A stretch of DNA of 64,000 nt, taken from Nitrospira sp. GTDB taxonomy: Bacteria; Nitrospirota; Nitrospiria; Nitrospirales; Nitrospiraceae. The notes beneath the pieces were generated by a model. The model did no database searches. It worked only from the letters and a program-made list of their open reading frames with translations, and was not told the DNA's origin. Where the stretch lies: the NCBI GenBank assembly GCA_005239465.1, contig SPAW01000026.1:68596-132595 (forward strand), in the 5' to 3' direction. Every line of letters begins with the position of its first letter. Position 1 is the first letter of the stretch. Shown here piece after piece: positions 51,431 to 60,636 of this stretch. The position numbers were made by a program, and so were the translations under genes.

Positions 51431-51868
51431 TTGTTGTTCAGTCTAACATATTTTCCTGGGCCTACGGTAACGAAGCACCGGCCTGCTGGTTACCTCATGG
51501 CCATGCCCTCCTGGAGAAGTTGCGATCCTATAACCGAGATAGGAATGGTGTAGGAGGCAGACAAAGACCTTGACGGCCGCGCTGAACGCGGAGAGAACGG
51601 GTGCCTCGCCACACACACCGTTGAACCGACAAGGTGGGACGCAGGGCACGCCCCACAGGGTGTGGAGCCCCACGGCTTCACAGCCGTGGCTCCCTGCGTA
51701 GGCGGGTGGATTCACACGGGAACGGACCGAGGGAACATGAACGGCGCATGAAGGAAAGCCCTTGAACCTGTCACGACGGCTGCGCTATCCTATCTATATT
51801 TTGGTGGGACTAGATAAGGACCCTCTCTACCGTTAGACCGGTACCTGTAGAACAACGAGGAGGATGAA
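51431..51868. other. 437-bp intergenic region before the rubrerythrin gene
   Basis: Contains the second GAGCCCCACGGC repeat and the promoter for rubrerythrin. No gene is supported; small frames on the minus strand are shadows of repeat DNA. Confidence 0.4.
51664..51712. repeat. GAGCCCCACGGC-type repeat, copy 2 (hairpin)
   Basis: CCACGGC-TTCACA-GCCGTGG forms a 7-bp perfect stem with further GGAG/CTCC pairing outside. The right part continues CTCCCTGCGTAGGCGGGTG, matching the copy at 49.4 kb. No T-tract follows. Confidence 0.65.
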
Positions 51869-52297
51869 ATGGCAAAGAGCTTAAAAGGAACCAAGAGCCA
51901 CGACAATCTCAAGCATGCCTTTGCAGGCGAATCGCAGGCCAACCGCCGGTATCTCTATTTCGCGCGGCGTGCGGATATCGAGGGCTATCCCGATGTGGGC
52001 GGGCTGTTTCGCGATACGTCGGAGGCCGAAACCGGCCATGCCTTCGGCCACTTGGATTTTTTGAAGGAAGTCGGCGATCCGGCGACCGGCGTCCCGATCG
52101 GCAACACGGATGCGAACCTCAAGTCCGCCATCGAGGGCGAGACGTATGAGTACACCCAAATGTATCCGGGGATGGCCAAGACCGCGCGCGACGAGGGATT
52201 CGCCGAATTGGCCGAATGGTTTGAGACGCTGGCGAAGGCGGAACGGTCCCATGCAAACCGCTTTACCAAGGGGCTCGACAGCTTGAAACAGGGCTAG
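51869..52297 (+). CDS. Rubrerythrin-like diiron protein without rubredoxin domain
   Basis: A 142-aa four-helix ferritin-like protein with paired Glu/His ligands ([56 protein letters not shown]). It lacks the C-terminal rubredoxin module, so it is of the erythrin type. It acts in peroxide or oxygen defence. Very good ribosome site ACGAGGAGGATGAA. It leads a conserved trio with the Fe-S oxidoreductase and the DUF3501 protein. Confidence 0.88.
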   Translation: MAKSLKGTKSHDNLKHAFAGESQANRRYLYFARRADIEGYPDVGGLFRDTSEAETGHAFGHLDFLKEVGDPATGVPIGNTDANLKSAIEGETYEYTQMYPGMAKTARDEGFAELAEWFETLAKAERSHANRFTKGLDSLKQG

Positions 52298-52317
52298 AGA
52301 GGAACCAGCCCCGCACT

Positions 52318-52398
52318 CGGTGTTCAGCGGTCAGCTTTCAGCAAGGCGGAATGAGGAACGATTCCTCCCTGTCGCTGATGGCTGGCCGCTGATTGCTT
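52318..52398. repeat. Heptamer-word hairpin (locus i)
   Basis: Left TGTTCAGCGGTCAGCTTTCAGC (three TCAGC at 7-nt intervals, written here as one arm of the pair); right GCTGATGGCTGGCCGCTGA. Lies between rubrerythrin and the Fe-S oxidoreductase gene. Confidence 0.75.
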
Positions 52399-52413
52399 TT
52401 TGCTCGGAGCGTG

Positions 52414-53697
52414 ATGAAAAACCTCAGCCTGCTGCAGCCAGTCGATCGCGCCCAGCTGGAGAAAGAAACACTGCGTATCTACGAGATCTGCGACGGCTGC
52501 CGCCGCTGTTTCAATCTCTGTCCTTCGTTCAACACGCTACTCGATCGTATTGATGGCTACGAAGGTGATGTGGCCAAACTGACGCCTGATGACCATCATC
52601 AGGTCGTCGACGAGTGCTACTACTGTAAACTCTGTTTCAACCACTGTCCCTATACGCCGCCGCATCAATACGAACTCGACTTTCCCCACCTGATGATCCT
52701 GTGGAAGAAGCGGCTGGCCATAGAGCGAGGCGTGCGCTGGCGGGACTGGCTGCTCATCAAGACGGATCTGATTGGGGCGATGGGAAGCCTCACGGCTCCG
52801 CTGTCGAACTGGCTGATGAACAATCGACTTGTCCGTTTCCTTGTCGAGAAGGTCGTGGGCGTTCATCAAGAGCGACAGTTCCTGCATTTTTCAGGCGAGA
52901 CGTTTCCCCGGTGGTTTGGCCGTCGTGCGCAGGTGAAGCCGGCCAGTCCGCCCGCCCGCAAAGTCGCGCTCTTTTCCAGTTGCCTGGTGAATTATCAGGC
53001 AACGGATATCGGCAAGGCGACGGTGCAGGTATTGGAAAAGAACGGCGTACAGGTGGTGGTGCCGGAGCAGCGCTGCTGCGGGATGCCGAGTTTCGATATC
53101 GGCGATACGCAGGCGATTCAACAGGCAGCCCAGGCCAATGTCGCCTCGCTGCATCTCTGGGTCGCTCAGGGGTATGATGTGGTTGTGCCGATCGCGAGCT
53201 GCAGTCTCATGCTCAAGCGCGAATATCCGGAACTCAATTGCGATGAGCAAACAAAGAAGGTGGCCGAGCGGACCTTCGATGTCTGCGAATATCTGATGAT
53301 GATGAAGAAAGACGGGCAACTAACGACTGATTTTACGACGAAGCCTGGCCGCGTCGCCTATCAGATTCCCTGTCACTTGCGAGACCAAAACATCGGCTTC
53401 AAGTCTAAAGAACTGATGGAATGTGCCGGCGCGCAAGTTGAGGTGATCGAAAAATGTTCAGGACACGATGGTGCCTGGTCCGCCAAGACCGAGTTCTTTT
53501 CGCTCTCGATGAAGATTGCAGGGAAAGCCGTGCGCGCGATCGAGCAAACGCCGGCCGATCTCGTCGCATCTGATTGTCCATTAGCCGGGTTGCAATTGGA
53601 TCAAGCCGGGGCCTTGGCGCACGTGGGAGGGAAGGCGGCCCTTCACCCGATTCAGATTGTCCGTGACGCCTATGGGTTGCCGTCGACTAGTTCGTAG
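52414..53697 (+). CDS. Fe-S oxidoreductase, GlpC/HdrD-like
   Basis: A 427-aa protein. Two [4Fe-4S] motifs (ICDGCRRCFNLCPSF and CYYCKLCFNHCPYTPP) are followed by two CCG-type domains (CCGMPSFDIGD, and CHLRDQN with CSGHDGAW in place of CCG). It resembles the soluble subunit C of anaerobic glycerol-3-phosphate dehydrogenase or heterodisulfide-reductase-like proteins. In many genomes this gene sits between rubrerythrin and DUF3501, as here, so it probably supplies electrons to the diiron protein. ATG 52414 gives MKNLSLLQPVDR. Confidence 0.85.
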   Translation: MKNLSLLQPVDRAQLEKETLRIYEICDGCRRCFNLCPSFNTLLDRIDGYEGDVAKLTPDDHHQVVDECYYCKLCFNHCPYTPPHQYELDFPHLMILWKKRLAIERGVRWRDWLLIKTDLIGAMGSLTAPLSNWLMNNRLVRFLVEKVVGVHQERQFLHFSGETFPRWFGRRAQVKPASPPARKVALFSSCLVNYQATDIGKATVQVLEKNGVQVVVPEQRCCGMPSFDIGDTQAIQQAAQANVASLHLWVAQGYDVVVPIASCSLMLKREYPELNCDEQTKKVAERTFDVCEYLMMMKKDGQLTTDFTTKPGRVAYQIPCHLRDQNIGFKSKELMECAGAQVEVIEKCSGHDGAWSAKTEFFSLSMKIAGKAVRAIEQTPADLVASDCPLAGLQLDQAGALAHVGGKAALHPIQIVRDAYGLPSTSS

Positions 53698-53733
53698 TTC
53701 GTGAAACGTCGTTCGTGAAGCGCGAGCAAGACA
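53692..53733. repeat. Heptamer-word single arm (locus j)
   Basis: GTTCGTA GTTCGTG AAACGTC GTTCGTG AAG, in 7-nt register. No complementary arm is visible. Lies between the Fe-S oxidoreductase and DUF3501 genes. Confidence 0.7.
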
Positions 53734-54318
53734 ATGAAGCAACTTGTGCAGAAAGATCTGCTGTCCACGGCGGATTATGAACGGCAGCGGGAGGAATTTC
53801 GGTCCCGCATTATCGCGCTCAAGCAGCGGCGCCGGATATCCGTCGGCCCGTTGATCACCATGGTGTTTGAAAATCGGGACACGTTGCGATTTCAAATTCA
53901 GGAGATGATCCGTGTCGAACGGATCTTCGATCCGGCCAAGGTCCAGGATGAACTGGACGTGTACAACGCGCTCCTGCTCTCACAGGACGAACTGAGCGCC
54001 ACCCTCTTGATCGAAATCACTGATGAGGCGAAGATGAAGGAGTGGCTCGACCGGTTGATGGGGCTCGATCACGGGGAGAAGGTAGCGATTGTAGCCGGAG
54101 GCGAACGGGTCTTCGGCGAGTTCGAAGGCGGCCATAGCCATGACACCAAGATCAGCGCCGTCCATTTCGTCAGGTTTCGACCCACGGCGGCGATGAAAGC
54201 CTCGTTTGCCGATCTGCGCCAGCCTGTCATGCTTACGGTGGACCACAAGGATTACCATGCCCAGACGACCGTACCCGGCAGCATGCGCGAAGAATGGCTC
54301 TCTGACTTGGGCGCGTAA
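53734..54318 (+). CDS. DUF3501 family protein
   Basis: A 194-aa soluble protein with the DUF3501 features: MKQLVQKDLLSTADYERQRE, then RRISVGPLITMVFENRDTLR and ERIFDPAKVQDELDVYNALL. The family has no known activity but is consistently linked with rubrerythrin and the GlpC-like protein. The final codons and stop are copied, inverted, at 13.07 kb. Confidence 0.87.
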   Translation: MKQLVQKDLLSTADYERQREEFRSRIIALKQRRRISVGPLITMVFENRDTLRFQIQEMIRVERIFDPAKVQDELDVYNALLLSQDELSATLLIEITDEAKMKEWLDRLMGLDHGEKVAIVAGGERVFGEFEGGHSHDTKISAVHFVRFRPTAAMKASFADLRQPVMLTVDHKDYHAQTTVPGSMREEWLSDLGA

Positions 54319-54425
54319 ATGACCAAGTCAATGTTGAATGTTTAGTGTTGAATGTTGAATTGCCGGAACGGATGGATTGCCCGTTCTCATCGGAATTAAA
54401 CATTGAACATTCAAAACTAAACATT
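54319..54425. repeat. Heptamer-word hairpin (locus k)
   Basis: GAATGTT-type words on the left (AATGTTGAATGTTTAGTGTT) and AACATTC-type words on the right. The centre reads GCCGGAACGGATGGATTGCC. The next start codon is directly after the right arm. An inverted copy with both gene ends is at 12.89-13.07 kb. Confidence 0.85.
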
Positions 54426-55178
54426 ATGTCAATCGTCTTACTGACCAAACGCATCGAGTTTGCCGCCTCCCACCGCTACATTAAGCCGGAGTGGGATGAG
54501 GCGAAGAATCGTGCCGTCTTTGGCGCCTGCTACAACCCCCCTGCGCACGGGCATAACTACCTGCTCGAAGTCACCGTGTCCGGTGAGATCGATCCCAAGA
54601 CCGGCATGGTCGTCAATCTGTTCGATCTGAAGCGGGTCTTGCTTGCCGTGATCGAAGAATTTGATCACAAGAATCTGAATCTCGACATGCCCTATTTCAA
54701 CGACCGGATTCCCACGTCGGAGAACCTCGCGCGAGTGCTCTGGACCAAGCTGGCTCCCCAACGAGACATCGGCACCCTGCACACCATTCGCCTGTGCGAG
54801 GATGAGGATCTCTATGCCGATGTGACAGCGGCGGGAGGATTAGATGTCGCCGACGTCACTCGGCGCTATTCATTCACCGCTATTCAGGAGGGCAATCAAG
54901 GCCGCGAATGGGATTGCTTTGTCACGGTCCGTGGCACGATTGATCCGGTGACCGGGATGGTGACGGATATCGGTGCGCTGGATCGCTTGGTGCAGGATAA
55001 GGTGGTGAAGGCCTTCGACCGCCAGGATCTCTGTCATATCTTCGGCGCTGAGCATGTCACGGGCGGGCAACTTGCCGAACGGATTTGGAAGTCGCTCGTT
55101 TCCGGTATCTCAACGGGCAAACTCGCCAACGTTCGCTTGGTCCAGTCCCGCGATCTCTCATTCGACTACGCAGGTTGA
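54426..55178 (+). CDS. Tandem 6-pyruvoyltetrahydropterin-synthase/QueD-like protein
   Basis: Two PTPS folds in one 250-aa chain. The first (about 1-120) keeps zinc ligands His (FAASHRY) and HGH (YNPPAHGHNYLLEV) and the catalytic Cys (GACYNPP). The second (about 128-250) has lost the HGH motif (REWDCFVTVRG) and looks catalytically inactive. The role may be pterin or 7-deazapurine synthesis; the exact reaction is not determined. The ATG at 54426 follows a hairpin arm and has no obvious ribosome site. Confidence 0.78.
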   Translation: MSIVLLTKRIEFAASHRYIKPEWDEAKNRAVFGACYNPPAHGHNYLLEVTVSGEIDPKTGMVVNLFDLKRVLLAVIEEFDHKNLNLDMPYFNDRIPTSENLARVLWTKLAPQRDIGTLHTIRLCEDEDLYADVTAAGGLDVADVTRRYSFTAIQEGNQGREWDCFVTVRGTIDPVTGMVTDIGALDRLVQDKVVKAFDRQDLCHIFGAEHVTGGQLAERIWKSLVSGISTGKLANVRLVQSRDLSFDYAG

Positions 55179-55209
55179 TCGGTCGACATTCGTCCCCCTC
55201 GGAGCACCT

Positions 55210-55686
55210 ATGGCAAGACGACTTGCCAGCGCGTTGTTAATGGCCTGTTTCTCATGGGCAGCGGTGGCTTGGGCTGCCGAGGGCGAGGTGGCGATCGAGA
55301 GGGTGATTAAAGACGCTGCCAAGGCGACTGCCACGTTTTCCGAAACCAGGGACAAACAAGCGGTCTTGAAGCTGTATACCCAGGACTACCTTGGGGTTCA
55401 GGACGGTGAAGTTGAGACGCGGGACTCAATCGAGCAATGGCTCGCGGACTACGAATCAGAGCTGAAACGAGGAAGCACGCTTCGTTTCATCAGCATGGTG
55501 TCCAACGTGAAGCCGGGTCTTGCGGGGTCCATGGCGTGGGCCACCTACGACTATGTGTTTCAAGCGATCAGAAACGGCGAAATCGAAGGCCAGGATACCG
55601 GCAAATGTACCAGCCTCCTCCGTAAAGAAGGTACCGCCTGGCTGATCTTCCACGAGCACTGTTCGAAGACCAGGATCAACCAATAA
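55210..55686 (+). CDS. Secreted NTF2/SnoaL-like protein
   Basis: A signal peptide (ASALLMACFSWAAVAWA) then a cystatin/NTF2-like domain: helical start (KAVLKLYTQDYLGVQDGEVET-type spacing in part), then long strands WATYDYVFQAIRNGEIEGQD and WLIFHEHCSKTR. It parallels the lipoprotein at 21.2 kb. ATG 55210 is preceded by CGGAGCACCT and gives a proper signal, unlike the longer upstream reading. Confidence 0.65.
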   Translation: MARRLASALLMACFSWAAVAWAAEGEVAIERVIKDAAKATATFSETRDKQAVLKLYTQDYLGVQDGEVETRDSIEQWLADYESELKRGSTLRFISMVSNVKPGLAGSMAWATYDYVFQAIRNGEIEGQDTGKCTSLLRKEGTAWLIFHEHCSKTRINQ

Positions 55687-55880
55687 CCAAGCGTATCCCT
55701 TGGAGCAAGAAGGGGTAACCTGTGGCCCCTTCCTCGCCCAGGCTCTCCGCTCCGTCTTCCTACTGCCGATCATTGCACATAGTCCGTGCCTTGGGCGTCG
55801 GCGCCGCATGGCGGTCCAGAGCTTAATTAATTACCCCATCTCTTTCCAACGAGGTATGTATCTATTCGAGCAATTGCCAA

Positions 55881-56363
55881 TCAATGCTGCGTGTGGTGAT
55901 GGTGATGGTAGCCGTCTTCTGTCTGGGGTGTTCCATCCCGGGTTTTCTCGGCCGGCGTGTTCTTGGGCTTGAGCGGAATGAAGCGGACGGAGTGCGCCTC
56001 TTGATCCAGCAATCTGATGAAAACGATGATCACAGTATCCGGCGTGACGGAAAACACCCCGGAACCCTTAAGCATATTATCCCCCACCGGATGCAGTCCA
56101 ATCTGAGTCCTGGTTTGGCCCGTCTCAATGGTTGCCTTACCCAGGCCGCCGTCTGTGTTGATCTTATTGTCTGCATGGTCCGTCACATACAGCGTGATTT
56201 CCTTGTCCTTGGTTACAAGTTCCAGATGATACGGCCCAACCATGCGTAATTGCCCGCCGTGAGGCGCCGCGACGGAGTCGAAATATTCGTCGATATGCGC
56301 CCAGGCCGGCAGCGATACGGCCAGCATCGCGCCTAACACAAAGCCAGTCATCGTTTTCTTCAT
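55881..56363 (-). CDS. Periplasmic protein with histidine-rich C-terminus
   Basis: Signal peptide MTGFVLGAMLAVSLPAWAH, then a beta-rich domain (GGQLRMVGPYHLELVTKDKE, ITLYVTDHADN) and a C-terminal tail GYHHHHHTQH. The tail and early His residues suggest Ni, Zn or Cu binding. The fold looks like small periplasmic metal-binding or FixH/CopC-like proteins, but no family is certain. Confidence 0.6.
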   Translation of the reverse strand: MKKTMTGFVLGAMLAVSLPAWAHIDEYFDSVAAPHGGQLRMVGPYHLELVTKDKEITLYVTDHADNKINTDGGLGKATIETGQTRTQIGLHPVGDNMLKGSGVFSVTPDTVIIVFIRLLDQEAHSVRFIPLKPKNTPAEKTRDGTPQTEDGYHHHHHTQH

Positions 56364-56515
56364 GTTCAGCTCTCCGTAAGATTTTCAAACCGCCCAACGC
56401 ACATGATCACCCGATGGCGGCAGGATTTCCTTCTCCCGGTTATGTTATGCGGCATGTTGTATCAGATGTGAAAGGTGAGCAATGACCCCATCTTGTTACC
56501 GATGAGAGAGCATGA

Positions 56516-56848
56516 CTACCTGAGCAGATGGTCTGAAATCAATGCGGCGAGTTCGGCCGGTTCGACGACCCCTTCGCGGGTGAGAAGCAGCTTGCCGTTT
56601 GCGAAGAAATGGGTGGTGGGATAGGTTTCGAACGTGTGGGTCTTCTTGATCTCACGACAGCGGCCAGGAACATGCATCTTGGCCTTACCGACTTTGATGG
56701 CTGGAAACTTGGCGGCGGTCTCTTCCAGAATTGGATCGTATGTCTTGCAGGGTTCGCAGGTCGCAAGGCCATAGGCGATGACCGCGCCGGTGCTGTCGGT
56801 GAACTCCTTGTAGTTCTCATCGCGAACGTCTTCGACCATGCCAGACAT
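56516..56848 (-). CDS. Thioredoxin-like protein
   Basis: A 110-aa thioredoxin fold with active site TCEPCKTYDP near residue 32 and the cis-Pro in TYPTTHFFANG. It has a CEPC motif rather than CGPC. There is no signal peptide when started at MSGMVEDV (56848); the upstream frame lies in the hairpin repeat. It is downstream of the peroxiredoxin gene, across the hairpin, and may reduce it. Confidence 0.78.
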   Translation of the reverse strand: MSGMVEDVRDENYKEFTDSTGAVIAYGLATCEPCKTYDPILEETAAKFPAIKVGKAKMHVPGRCREIKKTHTFETYPTTHFFANGKLLLTREGVVEPAELAALISDHLLR

Positions 56849-56854
56849 GAGAAT

Positions 56855-56922
56855 AAAGTGCTGAGTACTGAGACCAGAGAGCGTCCTCCCTAACCTCAGC
56901 ACTCAGTCCTTAGCACTTGTTG
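56855..56922. repeat. Heptamer-word hairpin (locus l)
   Basis: Left GTGCTGA GTACTGA; right CCTCAGC ACTCAGT CCTTAGC ACTT. Complementary arms around AGAGCGTCCTCC. Between the peroxiredoxin and thioredoxin genes. Confidence 0.8.
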
Positions 56923-56925
56923 AGG

Positions 56926-57396
56926 TTAGCTCAGCTTCGCGAGAGCGGCGAGGATTTCCTTATCCTCACGCGCCACCTTGATCTCCTGCACCTTCAGGTA
57001 GGCGACCTTGCCGTTCTTGTCGACGATCACGGTCGCACGCTTGGAGCAGTTGAGCGGCTCGAAGTAGAGGCCATAGCCCTTCGCGGTGGTCCGATGGACG
57101 TCCGACAGCAAACGATGCTTGAGATCCATGGAATCGGCCCAGGCCTTGTGCGAGTAGAAACTATCGCAGCTGATGCCGAACAACTCCGCGTGGGCGGATT
57201 GAAACTTGGGGAAGTCGTCGCTCAAGCATTTGTTCTCGCCCTGGCAGACCGGGCTCCAGTCCAGCGGGTAGAAACAGAGCACGACGTTCTTCTTGCCCTT
57301 ATAGTCGCTCAACTTCACGTCCTTCTGGTCTTGATCTTTCAGATTAAAGTCCGGTGCTGTATCGCCCACTTTGATTTCTGCTGCCACGTCGCTCAT
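56926..57396 (-). CDS. Peroxiredoxin (AhpC/TSA family)
   Basis: A 156-aa peroxiredoxin starting [17 protein letters not shown]. The peroxidatic Cys lies in [13 protein letters not shown] (the usual F-T-x-V-C-T is altered to SPVCQ); another Cys follows soon after (KCLSDDF). It reduces peroxides using thiol donors; the thioredoxin-like gene next door is a possible donor. Ribosome site AAAGGAGGATCCGAG. Confidence 0.85.
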   Translation of the reverse strand: MSDVAAEIKVGDTAPDFNLKDQDQKDVKLSDYKGKKNVVLCFYPLDWSPVCQGENKCLSDDFPKFQSAHAELFGISCDSFYSHKAWADSMDLKHRLLSDVHRTTAKGYGLYFEPLNCSKRATVIVDKNGKVAYLKVQEIKVAREDKEILAALAKLS

Positions 57397-57572
57397 CTCG
57401 GATCCTCCTTTGCGAACTTCGCTATATGTTGGCGTGAATGAGGTCTCAGGTTGAGAGAACCCCGTCTTCAGAACGTAAACTTTGTAACCTGTGGTTTGAA
57501 AGTTTGTCAACGGGCCTGAAGGCCTAGGCTCTCGGGGAAGATCGATAACGTGTTGAGTTATCGAATGATTCG

Positions 57573-58322
57573 CTAGACTTGAAGTTCGCGGAATCCCAAC
57601 ATGCGTCCAGCTGGGGCTGCAGTGCGGTAGTTCACGATGCGAATGGTGCGACCGAGCAATGGAAGGAGGACTGCCATCCCAACTTTGGGGGACTGCCCCG
57701 TACGCAGCAGCTCATTCGCCGATTCGATCAGGATCTCCTTGGCGGTGCTTTCAGGGAGCCCTTTGCCCTGAAACAACTCGATCTCATCCAGTCCGAACTT
57801 ACTGAGGCCTAGCGAATAAGACCAGACCTGTTCAGGCCGCGACGTATCGTCGTGGGTGATGGACAGGTGGTCATCCATGAGAAAGCTTGTAAGCGCGCGA
57901 TTCTGCCAATCCGACGGGTTCACGTAGGCTTGGGTGGTCACGTCATAGGCGGTCCCCTGCGTCAACAGGGTGAGACCTCGGGCCAACCGAGCGGCAAAGA
58001 GAATCGTATCCGGCAAGTCCCGCGGGGATGCGGGGGACGGCGCGACGGCGCCCATCACATCGTGCTCCCAAGCCAATTGCTTCATGACATCGGCGACGTG
58101 GCTCATCGGCAGCGGCATCACCACATGGGCCGACCATGGGACGTGAGTCGCCTGCCAGGATTCGGGCGAGCCCGCTTCATGACGAACGGTCAGCGATCCG
58201 CCATACTCGCGCTCGTACCAAATCTTGAGTTCGTCTGTGGCCGGGGCGGTGCCGCGATAGCCGATGAAGTAGAGGGGCGGGCGCTTGGCGGACGGCTTGG
58301 ACGTTTTCTTTCTGATCCTCAT
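57573..58322 (-). CDS. Hypothetical protein, about 249 aa
   Basis: I do not recognise a family. It has a Lys-rich N-terminus ([14 protein letters not shown]), then a soluble mixed alpha/beta body with [40 protein letters not shown] and a hydrophobic helix [23 protein letters not shown] 58322 is preferred; TTG 58370 would add MASGKTEVEGVV. It is preceded by a nested hairpin repeat. Confidence 0.55.
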   Translation of the reverse strand: MRIRKKTSKPSAKRPPLYFIGYRGTAPATDELKIWYEREYGGSLTVRHEAGSPESWQATHVPWSAHVVMPLPMSHVADVMKQLAWEHDVMGAVAPSPASPRDLPDTILFAARLARGLTLLTQGTAYDVTTQAYVNPSDWQNRALTSFLMDDHLSITHDDTSRPEQVWSYSLGLSKFGLDEIELFQGKGLPESTAKEILIESANELLRTGQSPKVGMAVLLPLLGRTIRIVNYRTAAPAGRMLGFRELQV

Positions 58323-58370
58323 GGCAGGAGAGCGAACCACTCCTTCAACTTCGGTCTTGCCACTCGCCAA

Positions 58371-58552
58371 GGGCCGTATCTCGCTTTTCGTGAAGCGTAT
58401 CTCGTTGGGGACAAGAGCGTATGGCTGATGGCGTATAGCTTATGGCAGAGAACCAAACCCTCTGAGCTCCTGGCCATAGGCCATCAGCTATAGGCCATAT
58501 GCTCTTCTCTTCAGACGAGAGACGAGCGACGCTTCATGAACGACTGGCACTA
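58371..58552. repeat. Nested heptamer-word hairpin (locus b)
   Basis: The outer arms use CGTATCT CGCTTTT CGTGAAG on the left and GACGAGA GACGAGC GACGCTT on the right. The inner arms use GCGTATG GCTGATG GCGTATA and GGCCATA GGCCATC AGCTATA. It combines the words of locus a (inner) and locus m (outer). Located between typA and the hypothetical gene. Confidence 0.8.
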
Positions 58553-58556
58553 GGAT

Positions 58557-60413
58557 TCATTTGCCGGCTTTGCGGGCCTTGCGGCGATCATCCGGGTTGA
58601 GGAGCCGCTTGCGAAGACGCAGGTTCTGCGGAGTGACCTCAACCAGCTCATCGGGACCGATATACTCCAGCGCGAATTCCAACGTCATTTCCCTCGGAGG
58701 CGTGAGGACCAGGGCTTCATCGGATCCCGAGGCCCGCATGTTTGAGAGATGCTTTTCTTTGCACACATTCACGTCGAGGTCTTCGTCTCGGCTGTTCTCG
58801 CCAACGACCATCCCGCGGTAGACCTCCACGCCGGGGCCGATGAACATGGCGCCCCGTTCCTGGGTCATGAAAATAGCATAGCCGGTGCTGGTGCCGTCTT
58901 CGAATGCCACGAGCGATCCGTGCGGCGCCACGATAAAGTCGCGCTCTTCCGCCGGTTCGTAGGCCTTAAAGACATGGTGCATGATGATAGTGCCTCGAGT
59001 TTTGGCGAGAAGGATGTTCTTCAGTCCCATAATGCCGCGCGTGGGGATGTGGTATTCCAAATGCATTTCGCTGGCGCCGACATCGGAATGGATGAGCCGC
59101 ATGTGCCGCATTTCGCCGCGACGTTTTCCGATTTCTTCGATCACCGCTCCCCGATAGATCTCCGGTATCTGGATGGTCAGTTCCTCGTACGGTTCCGTGA
59201 CATTGTCGCCATCACGATGGAGAATGACCTCTGGTTGGGACACTTGCAGTTCGTAGCCTTCGCGCCGCATCTGTTCAATCAGCACGCCGAGGTGGAGTTC
59301 GCCGCGGCCCGCCACGAGAAAACGATCGGCACTATCCGTTTCACTCACCCGTAACGACACGTTGGTCTCAAGTTCCTTGAAAAGGCGTTCGCGCAAGTGA
59401 CGCGACGTCAGGAACTTTCCTTCCCGTCCGGCAAAGGGACTGTTGTTCACAGAGAAGGTCATCTGGACGGTCGGCTCATCGATCGTCACGCGTGGAAGGG
59501 CGAGAGGACGTTCCGCATCAGCGATGGTATCGCCGATACTGACCTCATCGAGACCCGCGACAGCGACGATTTCTCCCGCCTCGGCCCGTTCCGTATCAGC
59601 CCGTTCAAGGCCCGAATAGACCGCCAGGTCGGACACTTTACCGGGAAACTGTTCGCCGTTCTTGCCGAGCACCATGACATTCTGCCGTCGGGCAATCGAC
59701 CCGGACTGAATCTTGCCGATCCCCATCTTGCCCTTGTAGGAATCTTGCACGAGGGCCAGGACCAGGATTTGGAGCGGAGCCTCGGCGTTAATGGCCGGTG
59801 CGGGGATTTTCTCCAGGACTGTATCGAGCAACGGTGCAATGTCGGATCCGGGCTTATTTACATCGAGCGTGGCGATACCGTTGATCGCCGAGGTGTAGAC
59901 GATCGGAAAATCGAGTTGCTCGTCGGTGGCTCCAAGGTGGACGAAGAGATCGAATGTGCGGTTGACGACGTCGTCGATCACGGCGTCTGGCCGGTCGATC
60001 TTGTTGATGACGACGATGGCTTTGTGCCCGAGCGCCAAGGCCTTCCGCAAGACGAAGGTCGTTTGCGGCATGGGTCCTTCTTTGGCGTCGATCAGGATCA
60101 GCACGCCGTCCACCATCCGAAGCGTCCGTTCGACTTCACCGCCGAAATCGGCGTGCCCCGGCGTATCGACGATGTTGATCTTTACACCGTTGTAGGTAAC
60201 GCTGGCATTCTTGGCCCGGATCGTAATCCCGCGCTCGCGCTCCTGGTCCATCGAGTCCATGATGCGTTCACCCATGTCGTCGATTTTGCGATGGGCGTGG
60301 GTCTGGCGGAGCACGGCATCGACCAACGTCGTCTTGCCGTGGTCAACGTGGGCAATAATGGCGATGTTCCGGATATCGCTCCGGCGGTCTTGAGGGGCGC
60401 GTAGTTGCGACAT
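58557..60413 (-). CDS. typA: GTPase TypA/BipA
   Basis: A 618-aa translational GTPase with G1 [16 protein letters not shown]2 [14 protein letters not shown]3 [16 protein letters not shown] and G4 [13 protein letters not shown]-like domains II and V and the TypA C-terminal domain ([22 protein letters not shown]) follow. It functions in ribosome assembly and stress adaptation. ATG 60413 ([13 protein letters not shown]) is preceded by AGAGAAGCACAGAAACC. A terminator-like hairpin sits in the leader. Confidence 0.93.
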   Translation of the reverse strand: MSQLRAPQDRRSDIRNIAIIAHVDHGKTTLVDAVLRQTHAHRKIDDMGERIMDSMDQERERGITIRAKNASVTYNGVKINIVDTPGHADFGGEVERTLRMVDGVLILIDAKEGPMPQTTFVLRKALALGHKAIVVINKIDRPDAVIDDVVNRTFDLFVHLGATDEQLDFPIVYTSAINGIATLDVNKPGSDIAPLLDTVLEKIPAPAINAEAPLQILVLALVQDSYKGKMGIGKIQSGSIARRQNVMVLGKNGEQFPGKVSDLAVYSGLERADTERAEAGEIVAVAGLDEVSIGDTIADAERPLALPRVTIDEPTVQMTFSVNNSPFAGREGKFLTSRHLRERLFKELETNVSLRVSETDSADRFLVAGRGELHLGVLIEQMRREGYELQVSQPEVILHRDGDNVTEPYEELTIQIPEIYRGAVIEEIGKRRGEMRHMRLIHSDVGASEMHLEYHIPTRGIMGLKNILLAKTRGTIIMHHVFKAYEPAEERDFIVAPHGSLVAFEDGTSTGYAIFMTQERGAMFIGPGVEVYRGMVVGENSRDEDLDVNVCKEKHLSNMRASGSDEALVLTPPREMTLEFALEYIGPDELVEVTPQNLRLRKRLLNPDDRRKARKAGK

Positions 60414-60435
60414 GGTTTCTGTGCTTCTCTTGGCG

Positions 60436-60465
60436 AAAAAAAAGACGCCCCGACAGTGAGGCGTC
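60436..60465 (-). terminator. Terminator-like hairpin in the typA leader
   Basis: On the leftward strand GACGCC and GGCGTC form a 6-bp stem around a 10-nt loop and are followed by eight Ts. It lies only 22-30 bp before the typA start codon and no leftward gene ends just upstream, so it may act as an attenuator rather than as an end-of-operon terminator. Confidence 0.6.
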
Positions 60466-60636
60466 GGTGGGAGTATACCTGAAGGGCCGGTCGCCATACA
60501 AGCAAGCGATCGTTCGATCATCTCACGCGTCGTTGGCAGCGGATGCTTGAGTTTTCGGAGGACGCATTGTAAGGTATTTTTACCACTCTCGCAGACCAAA
60601 CTTCCTCAGGAGTTCAATCCAGGAGTCCCAATTACG

